48,129 nt of DNA from JAEUSG01 sp964590225 (GTDB lineage Bacteria; Fibrobacterota; OXYB2-FULL-49-7; JAEUSG01): NCBI GenBank assembly GCA_964590225.1, contig CAZPWS010000023.1:1-48129 (forward strand), given 5' to 3'. A model generated the notes under the pieces. That model was not told the origin of the DNA, searched no databases, and saw only the letters and a program-made list of their open reading frames with translations. Shown in pieces: positions 34,273-42,306 of this stretch. Within the stretch, counting starts at the first letter, position 1. Every line of letters starts with the position of its first letter. Made by a program: the position numbers and the translations under genes.

Positions 34273-35836
34273 AGCAGTATTTATTGTTTTTTGTGTGGCC
34301 GGCTTACTTTCCCCTTTGAATTTAACGGAGATAAATGCACTTCTAAGGATAAGGAATTTCCAGAAAGCTATAATAATACTCGAGGAAGAATCAAATAAGG
34401 GGGGCAGTAGCTTCGAAACGATGCTGTATCTCGGTAATGCTTATTTCATGAGTGGCGATGCGCAAAAGGCTGTTTCGGCGTATCAACAGGCACTTAGCAT
34501 AAAGCCTGATGCGAAAGAGGCTTTCGTTAATTTGGCAAGCGCTCTTTCTGCTTCGGGTAATCATGGGAAAGCCATAGAGCTTTACAACGAGATGATAGTC
34601 AAGTGGGGCGAGGTCGCAGATATAGTTTATAATATGGGAATAGCGTACCGTTTTATGGGCAATCTGTTTGAAGCTGAAAAATATTGTAGGCGCGCATACG
34701 AACTCCAGCCTTCGGATGATCAATATATTAATGGGTTGGGTGAACTCTTGCTTTTGGGAGGGAGAGAAGATGAAGCGCTTGAATTATATAGAGGGGTGCT
34801 TCGGACAAAGCCTAACAGTGTTTTCGCGCGGAGTCGCCTTGCAAGGATATACTTAAAGGTTGGTAATTCCCAAAGGGCGGAATCCGAAGCGAAGGCGGCG
34901 ATTGCCGTAGATCCGTCAAACGCATTTGCACACGAGGTGCTTGGCGATGTTTTTTTTGCTAAGGGAGATATGGAAAGTGCTCTTTACGAATATCGGATAG
35001 TGCTCTCTAAGGATCCCGCGAATACCGCAGTAAACGCACGGCTTGGATCAATGTACGAACAGATGGGACAACTGGAAGACGCCAAATATTTTTATTACAA
35101 CGCTGTCGAGAACGATAAGAAATCTATGGAACTTGCGCTGAAACTTGCGTCAATATTGTACAAAACGAAAGATTATTTTGCTGCTAGAGATCTTCTAAAT
35201 GAAACTGCTGTTAGAATCAGAAAAAACGCGCCTTTACTCGACTTATTGGGGCGGACATATACTGTTTTGAGAAATTATGAAAAGGCAGAGAATGTGCTTG
35301 TAGAAGCTGTTTCCCTTGATTCGTCTTTTGTTAATGCAAGAATAAGTCTCGGTGTTCTTTATTTCGACAGGGGAAAATTTGACGAAGCGCTGATTCATTT
35401 AGAAATGGCGCGGAGTTTTGGAATAGAGTCGTACGATCTTAATTACTCACTTGGCCGTATATATCTTAGAAGGGGCAGACTAAACGAAGCCGTAAAGGAA
35501 TTATCTCCTTTGCCGGTTATGGAACCGAAAAATTTTATTGGTTATCTCTGGCTTGGGAGGGCTTTTGAAGAGGCAAAAGCTATTGTAAAAGCCGAGGAGA
35601 CATACCTCAAGGCCATAAGACTGATGCCCGATAATCCCGATGCCTATTACGAAGCCGCCGATTTTATTAGGAGACAGCGCATCAAGGAGTTGTGGGATAT
35701 GTGTGTTGTGTATTACGAAAAAACGCTTGAGCTCGATTCCAAACATCCTAAACGGGATGAAATAATAACTAATCTGCGAAATGTTAGAACAGGTGTTAAT
35801 AGAGATAAGGTACCTGAAACTTCCGATAAAGAGTAA
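34259..35836 (+). CDS. TPR protein with signal segment
   Basis: Start is the ATG at 34259, preceded by GGAGAGAGG six bases upstream and opening a hydrophobic signal (MFFGKAVFIVFCVAGLLSP); a TTG 21 nt earlier is less likely. The 525-residue product is made of canonical tetratricopeptide repeats such as LGNAYFMSGDAQKAVSAYQQ, VNLASALSASGNHGKAIELY and LGRAFEEAKAIVKAEETYLK, about 13 units. It is the last gene of the tightly packed run and overlaps the propeller gene by 14 nt. Likely a periplasmic scaffold or assembly factor of the same complex. Confidence 0.8.
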   Translation: MFFGKAVFIVFCVAGLLSPLNLTEINALLRIRNFQKAIIILEEESNKGGSSFETMLYLGNAYFMSGDAQKAVSAYQQALSIKPDAKEAFVNLASALSASGNHGKAIELYNEMIVKWGEVADIVYNMGIAYRFMGNLFEAEKYCRRAYELQPSDDQYINGLGELLLLGGREDEALELYRGVLRTKPNSVFARSRLARIYLKVGNSQRAESEAKAAIAVDPSNAFAHEVLGDVFFAKGDMESALYEYRIVLSKDPANTAVNARLGSMYEQMGQLEDAKYFYYNAVENDKKSMELALKLASILYKTKDYFAARDLLNETAVRIRKNAPLLDLLGRTYTVLRNYEKAENVLVEAVSLDSSFVNARISLGVLYFDRGKFDEALIHLEMARSFGIESYDLNYSLGRIYLRRGRLNEAVKELSPLPVMEPKNFIGYLWLGRAFEEAKAIVKAEETYLKAIRLMPDNPDAYYEAADFIRRQRIKELWDMCVVYYEKTLELDSKHPKRDEIITNLRNVRTGVNRDKVPETSDKE

Positions 35837-35846
35837 AAGAATTCAC

Positions 35847-35874
35847 TAAAGTATCAAACGAATACTGCCGATAT
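35847..35874 (+). promoter_or_regulatory. Sigma-28 (FliA/SigD)-type promoter upstream of the FlgM-like gene
   Basis: TAAA (35847-35850) and GCCGATAT (35867-35874) are separated by 16 nt, matching the SigD consensus TAAA-N14-16-GCCGATAT. The -10 ends 37 nt before the ATG at 35912. The element lies in the only sizeable gap downstream of the operon and directly in front of a gene whose product resembles the sigma-28 inhibitor. Confidence 0.6.
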
Positions 35875-35911
35875 ACAAGTGGGGTAGTTTTGGGGTATAT
35901 GGGAGACTTTT

Positions 35912-36175
35912 ATGGACATTGCCGGCCTTTCAGGAGTTAGAGGGCTTAAGCGTCCGCGTGAAACGCAGTATTGTAATGGTAATAATGGTGTAACTAGTAC
36001 TAAACGAACAGCTTCTTTGCTATCAACAGATGTAGTGGATATTTCATCCTCGAGCAAAGATACGAGATCGTTGTTGCTCGATTCAGTTCGTTCCCGGATA
36101 CGGTCAGGTTATTATAGCCGTGATTCGGTAGCAGATGACATTTCAGATAAGCTCTCTCGCTTATTTGACCGATAG
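35912..36175 (+). CDS. FlgM-like anti-sigma-28 factor
   Basis: The 87-residue protein has a disordered basic N-terminal half and a FlgM-type C-terminal half: VVDISSSSKDTRSLLLDSVR, then RIRSGYYSRDSVADDISDKL. The ISS..(K/S) opening, the (R/A)I..G.Y motif and the final V...I...L helix are the sigma-28-binding elements of FlgM. FlgM holds FliA/SigD inactive and is usually tied to flagellar assembly, but no flagellar gene is in this window. A GGGAG ribosome-binding site lies six bases before the ATG. Its 3' end overlaps the convergent activase gene by 15 nt. It may control the envelope operon or a distant regulon. Confidence 0.68.
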   Translation: MDIAGLSGVRGLKRPRETQYCNGNNGVTSTKRTASLLSTDVVDISSSSKDTRSLLLDSVRSRIRSGYYSRDSVADDISDKLSRLFDR

Positions 36176-39100
36176 CCCTTTTTTGCTGTTCTTCTCGAAT
36201 TCTGTTACATTCAGACAGAAAATATTGATTTTCGACATTATATTTGGAGGATAGACATTTCCGTCGTTTTCGAGAGCTATTACCGGATAGTTTTTATCTC
36301 GCGCCCATGGTGCATATATTGCTTCAATTAATCGGCCAGGCAAACAGGCAAAGGGTGAAATTATCACTATTCCAGAATATCCAGCCTCCATAGCGGCTGC
36401 GGCAACAGCCGGCGATAGGGTTGCCTCTGTTTCAAAATCCTTCGATGTAAATTCTTGTGCCCTTTCCATAATTTTATCCATGTTGGAAGGAGCGGCAGGA
36501 AGTATGCCGGATTTTCTAAAAGCGGCCTCGATTTTTTCTTGTACATGATGCTTCCATAAAAATTCGATTTTCATGGTTGCAAGAGTAAAGTAGTACTTCG
36601 AGAGAGCTTTCTGCATAAATGATTTTTCTTTTACGGAAGCCCGCAGCCTGAATTCCCTTACATAATCAAGATAGTGTATCCATTCAGATAACCCTGAAAT
36701 TCTTGTTAGAATTCCCCATTCTGTTAATTTATCAACAAGCGACGATACAGAGTAGTCATCTCTTCGTACAAATATTTCTCCTACAACAAGTACTTTGCCG
36801 ACATCGTCTGCTGTTCTTTGTTTTGGCAATAGTGCGAGATCGGCTGACATTGCTTCGATCGCCGTTGGGAGTTCTTTTGATAAGTCGCCTTTTTCAAACA
36901 CCTTGAGTATCTTCTGCCAATGGTTATCCACAACACGAAATCCCTCAGATGGATCCTGCAAACAAACTCGAATACCTGATTTCAGATCCTTCAACGCATC
37001 ACCTACGCAGATGGCATGCCACGCCATCTTTGAGAAGCCTGGCCCCATCTCATTGTATGAATTGTCGGAGTTGAGTTTTAATACTGCTATGTTAGAGTAT
37101 CCGCTCTCTCTAAGAATACGGTCGTAAAAAACGGCATATTGTCCCGTGCGACATGGACCCGTAGTGATGGGCATGAATAGAATGTAGATTCGGTTCGGGT
37201 CATTGCCGTATTTAAGGAAGTATTGCATAAAAGAGCCAAGAACGAGAAGACATGGAATGCATTCTTTTCCAGAAGCTACTCCACGAGCGAGTTGCACTGT
37301 CTCTCGGTCTGAGACCGGAAGCATCGCCGTATCAATCCCATACCTTTTGGCCATTACTGTTATGGCTTCTGTTGTTTCCGAACCCATGTTGGGAAGCAGT
37401 AATTTTAGTCTTTTGTCTCTGAAGTCAATTATGGAGTTGTCTGTTTTGTCAATTAGTTTCACTGTGTTGTCTCGGGAAACAGCTTCATACCGCATATCGA
37501 AATCAGCACCTACCTTGAATATTCCGCTTTTTGAGTACCCCTCAATAATGTCGAGAAATGCCTCTATTCTTGTATCAATACCTGCATCTGCAGTATGAGA
37601 ATCAAGTTCAAGTGTTAGAAATGGTTTTGTTCCGTGAATCCACCTCATGTAATGTAAAATGAAGGAGTCGGGTGCGCAGGAGAAATTTGAGATATAACAC
37701 ATGTATAGGTTGCGTTTTTTTGCAATGCTTACGGCAGCTCTCATGTTTTGCTGGCCGAAATGCCAGTACATATTTTCGTATATCTCCTCTTTTCCGTAGG
37801 GAATCATATCAAAAGGGATGACCGTAAATCCACGGGATGTAAATTTTCTTGGAATTCCCATATTAGCGTAATGGGTAAATGCGTTATAAGGTCTGCCAAA
37901 AAGGACAATAGCTGTTTTCCCACTGTTTTCAAGCTCAGCCAAAGCCTTTCCACCTTCAGCTTTTGCCTGGATTATAAAACCTTTCCATGCTTCAAGACCT
38001 TTGTTAAATGCCCTTTCACCGTCGCTTCTTGTAAATCCGAGCCGTTCGGCAATATCAGCGAACTGTTCCATGGTTGTTGAAGGACCTTTGTCAAAACTGA
38101 CAATTGGAGCGAGTATTTGTTCGTCCCGAAGCTGAAACGCCGTTCGCAAATAGTACGGAAGCCCCTGCATTATTGGGCATAGGCAACCATGTACATCCTT
38201 TTCTTCCGACTCTGCGTCCTTAAAATGGGGAAGAAAGTAAAAGTCCGGATTAAGCTTCACCATTTCGCCGATCATTCCGTGGGCGATTTCGCCAGGATAG
38301 CAAAAAGGGGCGTTGATTTTTTCAAGTCCTTCTTTGTCGATTACAGTTGATAAAATTGTCCTTACACCAAGCTCTTTAAAGAAATGTGAATATAGTGGCC
38401 ATAACGAATAGATAGAAAAAGCTTGTGGAATGGCAACTGTGACATCTTTTCTAATGTCAAGTTTAGAAAAGTCGGCACCCCATGTTTCGAAAAGCAGGGT
38501 GTGTCGTAATTCAACAAGGTCCTTTGTGCTTTTTTCGTCAATTTTAATCTTTTTCCGTGAGTTTGCCCACTTGTTGCATCGACCGCCAAAGAAATAAATG
38601 GTGCTATTAACCTTCAGTTTTTTTATCGGACAAAGGTTACTGCACGACTTACAGACTATTTCTCCGTCGTTCTGTATTTTCCGTTCCAGTACATCGTCCA
38701 CACTTACTATGCACTCATCAAGAAGACCTTCTGCATGTTTTCTTTTTGCAAGTATCCCAACTCCAAAACAGCCCATGAGTTCAGGGTCCGGCGGTACAAT
38801 AACCGGTTTGCCAAGCATGGCGGCAAATGCAAGCGGGATGGCGCTGTTTTTCGCTACCCCGCCTTGTAAAACAATTTTATTGCCTATGGGACGGTTGCCA
38901 ACCACCCTATTCAAATAGTTAAGTACAATTGAGTACACAAGACCACCAACAATGTTGTATTTGCCTGAACCTTCCTGAATAGCTTTTCGTATGTCGGAGT
39001 TTATAAAGGCAGAGCAATGCTCGCCAAATTTTAGCGGTGTCATAGCTTTTTCGGCAATGTCTCCAATTTCACTTGCCGATTCAATATTTAGGTCGCCTTT

Positions 39101-40420
39101 TGCGGATTCTTCAAGAAACGAGCCTGTGCCTGCGGAGCAGGCCTCATTCATTGCATAATCTATCGGCACATTATTCTTAAGGTAAACATATTTTGCATCC
39201 TGTCCACCTATTTCAAAAATTGTATCTATTGTAGGATCGAAATAAGTTGTACCTACGGTATGCGCTATAATTTCGTTGTAAATGCCGCCTGTTTCCATAA
39301 AAACGCCAAGAATTTCGCGTGATGAACCAGTAGTTGCAACAAGCCGTATGTTTATATCCATGCTGCCTATTTCGTCTATTATCTCTTTTTTAACTTCTTC
39401 CATGCACTGCTTGAGCGCGTTAACGGGATCTCCATGCGTGCGTCCGTAAAAAGACGCCACAATTTCTTCTGTGTCATAATCGATCAGGGCGACTTTAGTG
39501 GTAGTTGACCCACCATCTATTCCCAGTATATAGCTTTGTCCCTTCCTTATCATGCCATGCTTTGGCTTCATGTAGGAAACACTTTCTCTGAACTCGGTTA
39601 GAGTCCGCATCTTATCGTAGGAGGTGTGTTCGTCTGAATATAGGCTATCGAAATCAGCCAATGGTTCACCCTCTTTTATGGCCATGATAGCGGCTCCGTA
39701 AGCTTCAAAGAAGGGGGCTTCTTCTGGTGTAATAAAAGCGATGTTGGGCATTGCAGCGCCTATAAACTGGACGAGGTGTGGATTTTTGGTTAGACCGCCT
39801 GTAAGGAGGACTTTCCCGCCATTCAATTTCGCTTTTTTAAGAAAATCAATTGTTTTTTCAGCCATCACATTTGAAAGCGAAAGAACTATATCACCTTTTG
39901 TTGATTCACCTTTGTTTAATTTATGAGTGCAGTCGCTTTTCATAAAAACAGAACAACGGGATGATATTTTTTGCACTTTTGAACCGTAGGCAGCCTTGAT
40001 GCCTTCCTCTATTGTTAAGTCCATCCTTTTAAGTTGTTGCTTGAAAAACTCTCCTGTTCCAGAAGCGCACTTGTTTCCCGAATAGGAGTTAACTATCCTT
40101 CCGTTCTCGCCTATCGCGTAAACAACAAGGTCCTCGCCTCCCATTGAGACCACAGCATTATATGTTTCGGGCATAGCTAACAGTGCTTCCTGCATTGCTA
40201 TTGCCTCAATTACCCCTTTTAACTTGATTTGTTTAAGGCCATCATTTGCAGTCACAATTGCCTTATCGCCAGATTTTAGTCCAGCTTCCTTTAGCAGTGA
40301 GATGAGGGTTGTTTTAACATCACCTTCGTGGGCGCTTGCCTTGGCAAAAATGAGCTTTCCATCTTCAAGTGCCACTACTTTTACGCTGCTTGCACCAATA
40401 TTTATTCCACATGACCTCAT
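36161..40420 (-). CDS. Large acyl-CoA dehydratase activase (BadF/HgdC type, two ATPase domains plus DUF2229 and HgdB-like region)
   Basis: The start is the ATG at 40420, preceded by GAGAGG and giving the conserved CGINIGASSVKVV; upstream codons are not family-like. The 1419-residue protein has a first ASKHA ATPase domain (about 1-255, cysteines C118 and C156), a second (about 297-565, with DGGSTTTKVAL, FEIGGQDAK, NEACSAGTGSFLEE and cluster cysteines C428 and C469), a cysteine-rich segment (C590, C593, C597, C615), a DUF2229 region, and a C-terminal 2-hydroxyacyl-CoA dehydratase-like part. Family members couple ATP hydrolysis to low-potential electron transfer for radical dehydratases or related reductases. 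The substrate is unknown. It is typical of strict anaerobes. Confidence 0.85.
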   Translation of the reverse strand: MRSCGINIGASSVKVVALEDGKLIFAKASAHEGDVKTTLISLLKEAGLKSGDKAIVTANDGLKQIKLKGVIEAIAMQEALLAMPETYNAVVSMGGEDLVVYAIGENGRIVNSYSGNKCASGTGEFFKQQLKRMDLTIEEGIKAAYGSKVQKISSRCSVFMKSDCTHKLNKGESTKGDIVLSLSNVMAEKTIDFLKKAKLNGGKVLLTGGLTKNPHLVQFIGAAMPNIAFITPEEAPFFEAYGAAIMAIKEGEPLADFDSLYSDEHTSYDKMRTLTEFRESVSYMKPKHGMIRKGQSYILGIDGGSTTTKVALIDYDTEEIVASFYGRTHGDPVNALKQCMEEVKKEIIDEIGSMDINIRLVATTGSSREILGVFMETGGIYNEIIAHTVGTTYFDPTIDTIFEIGGQDAKYVYLKNNVPIDYAMNEACSAGTGSFLEESAKGDLNIESASEIGDIAEKAMTPLKFGEHCSAFINSDIRKAIQEGSGKYNIVGGLVYSIVLNYLNRVVGNRPIGNKIVLQGGVAKNSAIPLAFAAMLGKPVIVPPDPELMGCFGVGILAKRKHAEGLLDECIVSVDDVLERKIQNDGEIVCKSCSNLCPIKKLKVNSTIYFFGGRCNKWANSRKKIKIDEKSTKDLVELRHTLLFETWGADFSKLDIRKDVTVAIPQAFSIYSLWPLYSHFFKELGVRTILSTVIDKEGLEKINAPFCYPGEIAHGMIGEMVKLNPDFYFLPHFKDAESEEKDVHGCLCPIMQGLPYYLRTAFQLRDEQILAPIVSFDKGPSTTMEQFADIAERLGFTRSDGERAFNKGLEAWKGFIIQAKAEGGKALAELENSGKTAIVLFGRPYNAFTHYANMGIPRKFTSRGFTVIPFDMIPYGKEEIYENMYWHFGQQNMRAAVSIAKKRNLYMCYISNFSCAPDSFILHYMRWIHGTKPFLTLELDSHTADAGIDTRIEAFLDIIEGYSKSGIFKVGADFDMRYEAVSRDNTVKLIDKTDNSIIDFRDKRLKLLLPNMGSETTEAITVMAKRYGIDTAMLPVSDRETVQLARGVASGKECIPCLLVLGSFMQYFLKYGNDPNRIYILFMPITTGPCRTGQYAVFYDRILRESGYSNIAVLKLNSDNSYNEMGPGFSKMAWHAICVGDALKDLKSGIRVCLQDPSEGFRVVDNHWQKILKVFEKGDLSKELPTAIEAMSADLALLPKQRTADDVGKVLVVGEIFVRRDDYSVSSLVDKLTEWGILTRISGLSEWIHYLDYVREFRLRASVKEKSFMQKALSKYYFTLATMKIEFLWKHHVQEKIEAAFRKSGILPAAPSNMDKIMERAQEFTSKDFETEATLSPAVAAAAMEAGYSGIVIISPFACLPGRLIEAIYAPWARDKNYPVIALENDGNVYPPNIMSKINIFCLNVTEFEKNSKKGLSVK

Positions 40421-40562
40421 AATAATAAGCCTCTCATTTTTTGTTGAATCAATAAAGATAATAAATTCCGTTTGGCTTCGCGTTTTAAGTTTTTTATGTA
40501 CATTCAATAAGTGTAGTAATTATATTTGTCCGACTTATTCGAATTTTCATTAGGGAGTGTAT

Positions 40563-40757
40563 ATGCCAAAGATTAAGACAAATAAGGCGGCTGCAAAAAG
40601 GTTTAAAAAAACCGGTTCCGGAAAAATAAAACGGGCAAGCGGTTTTAGGCGCCATATACTTACAAGCAAGACTACCAAAAGAAAACGGCAGCTTCGCGGT
40701 GTAACTTATGTGGCCAAGGCTGACGAAGCTAAAATCAATCGTCTGCTTTGTAATTAA
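40563..40757 (+). CDS. rpmI: Ribosomal protein bL35
   Basis: The 64-residue protein reads MPKIKTNKAAAKRFKKTGSG, the standard bL35 N-terminus, and is strongly basic. The ATG at 40563 follows AGGGAG by 5 nt; a GTG two codons earlier is rejected. It belongs to the large ribosomal subunit. The gene lies divergent from the activase with a 142-nt gap and without the usual upstream infC. Confidence 0.95.
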   Translation: MPKIKTNKAAAKRFKKTGSGKIKRASGFRRHILTSKTTKRKRQLRGVTYVAKADEAKINRLLCN

Positions 40758-40797
40758 ACAGTTAACTTATCAGCGAAAATAGTTAAGGAGAAGAAAT

Positions 40798-41151
40798 ATG
40801 CCTCGAGTCAAGAAAAGCGTAGCTTCAAGAGCCCGACGGAAGAGAGTAATAGATCAGGCAAAAGGGTATCGTGGTTATCGCGGCAGTAAGTTCAAGTTCG
40901 CAAAAGAGACCGTAGAACGGGGAATGAAGTTTGCCTATCGTGATCGTAAGGCGAAAAAAAGAAGCTTTCATGAATTGTGGAATATGCGTATAAATGCGGC
41001 GGCGAGGCTTTTTGGTTTGTCATATAGCCGATTTATGAGCGGTTTAAAAAAGGGTGGTATCGTACTGAACCGGAAAGTGCTTGCGGATCTGGCAGTTAGC
41101 GACATAAAGACATTTGAGCAACTTGCGGTTGCGGCTAAATCGGCAGCTTAG
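40798..41151 (+). CDS. rplT: Ribosomal protein bL20
   Basis: The 117-residue basic protein shows the bL20 signatures AKGYRGYRGSKFKFAKETVE, YAYRDRKAKKR-like AYRDRKAKKRSFHELW, and INAAARLFGLSYSRFM. It binds 23S rRNA early in large-subunit assembly and in some bacteria represses its own operon. AAGGAG precedes the ATG. It follows rpmI by 40 nt and is followed by a strong terminator before pheS. Confidence 0.97.
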   Translation: MPRVKKSVASRARRKRVIDQAKGYRGYRGSKFKFAKETVERGMKFAYRDRKAKKRSFHELWNMRINAAARLFGLSYSRFMSGLKKGGIVLNRKVLADLAVSDIKTFEQLAVAAKSAA

Positions 41152-41179
41152 AAGTAAATTTATCTCAACTGTTTATCAG

Positions 41180-41223
41180 AACCGGTTCGTATCGAGATTA
41201 GACTCGGACGAATCGGTTTTTTT
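41180..41223 (+). terminator. Rho-independent terminator between rplT and pheS
   Basis: AACCGGTTCGT (41180-41190) pairs with ACGAATCGGTT (41208-41218) with one G-T wobble, and an inner CGAG/CTCG stem extends it. A run of seven T (41217-41223) follows directly. It closes the ribosomal-protein transcript or acts as an attenuator for pheST. Confidence 0.8.
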
Positions 41224-41270
41224 GTAGGTGGACAGTGAGTTGGCTTTATGAAGTGTGTAAGGAGAGGATA

Positions 41271-42290
41271 ATGGAAAATGACATAAAGGAACGATTGGCG
41301 AATCTAAAAAATAAAGCACTATCTGAAATTGAAGGGGCTTCGGACGAACACTCACTTTTTCAGATTAAATCAAGGTTTATTGGCAAGAAGAGCGAAATTT
41401 CAGAAGTTCTTCGTTCGATAGCAGCTCTTTCGCCAGAAGAGAAGAAAGAGATTGGCGGAGAGGCTAATCGGATAAAAAGCGAAATCGAAATAGCCATAGA
41501 ATCAAGGCTTGAAGCGCTACTCTCAGTTTCTGGTGGGTTGTCCGCTGACGACCGCTTACCTGGGCACCGTCCTTTGATTGGCCATCTCCATCCTCTTACC
41601 CTTACAATGAGGGAATTAAAGGGAGTGTTTGCGCGGATGGGTTTTAGGGTTGAGGAGGGGCCAGAGGTTGAAACAGATTATTATAACTTCGAGGCTCTTA
41701 ATACTCCGCCGCACCACCCTGCGCGCGATATGCAGGATACCTTCTATTTAAGTCCAGAAATTCTGCTTCGCACCCATACCTCTCCGGTTCAGATCAGGGT
41801 TATGAAATCGCAAACGCCCCCAATAAGGGCAATAATGCCTGGTCGGGTTTACCGCAACGAAGAAGTAAGTGCGCGGAGTTATTGTCTTTTTCATCAGATA
41901 GAAGGGCTATATGTTGATACAGGAGTTACATTCGCGGATCTCAAGGGAACGCTCAATTCATTTGTAACATCCTATTTTGGCTCTGCGGTTAAAACAAAAT
42001 TCAGACCAAGTTATTTTCCCTTTACAGAGCCATCTGCCGAGGTGGATGTACAGTGTTTTCTTTGCAATGGCGACGGATGTCCAATATGTAAACATTCAGG
42101 ATGGCTTGAAATTCTTGGCTGCGGAATGGTTCATCCGACAGTCTTGAAAAATGGCGGAATTGACCCCGAAAAGTACACCGGTTTTGCCTTCGGTATGGGT
42201 GTCGAAAGAATTGCTCTCTTGAAATATGGCATGGACGATATACGCCTTTTTTATGAGAATGATGTAAGGGTGGTTTCACAGTTTAATTGA
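41271..42290 (+). CDS. pheS: Phenylalanyl-tRNA synthetase alpha subunit
   Basis: The 339-residue subunit starts at the ATG at 41271 behind GGAGAGG; a GTG at 41235 would add a non-conserved extension. It has the N-terminal coiled coil, the class II core with GHLHPLTLTMRELKGVF, DTFYLS, RTHTSPVQIRVM and RVYRNEEVSARSYCLFHQ, and the CFLCNGDGCPICKHSGW zinc-binding segment before LGCGMVHP. With PheT it forms the heterotetramer that charges tRNA-Phe. pheT follows after 16 nt. Confidence 0.97.
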   Translation: MENDIKERLANLKNKALSEIEGASDEHSLFQIKSRFIGKKSEISEVLRSIAALSPEEKKEIGGEANRIKSEIEIAIESRLEALLSVSGGLSADDRLPGHRPLIGHLHPLTLTMRELKGVFARMGFRVEEGPEVETDYYNFEALNTPPHHPARDMQDTFYLSPEILLRTHTSPVQIRVMKSQTPPIRAIMPGRVYRNEEVSARSYCLFHQIEGLYVDTGVTFADLKGTLNSFVTSYFGSAVKTKFRPSYFPFTEPSAEVDVQCFLCNGDGCPICKHSGWLEILGCGMVHPTVLKNGGIDPEKYTGFAFGMGVERIALLKYGMDDIRLFYENDVRVVSQFN

Positions 42291-42306
42291 TAGAAAGAGA
42301 TTTATC

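Noticed and set aside
41152..41270. T-box or leader-peptide control of pheST
   Set aside because: The hairpin and T-run read as a simple terminator after rplT; there is no T-box sequence, and no Phe-rich leader peptide was seen.
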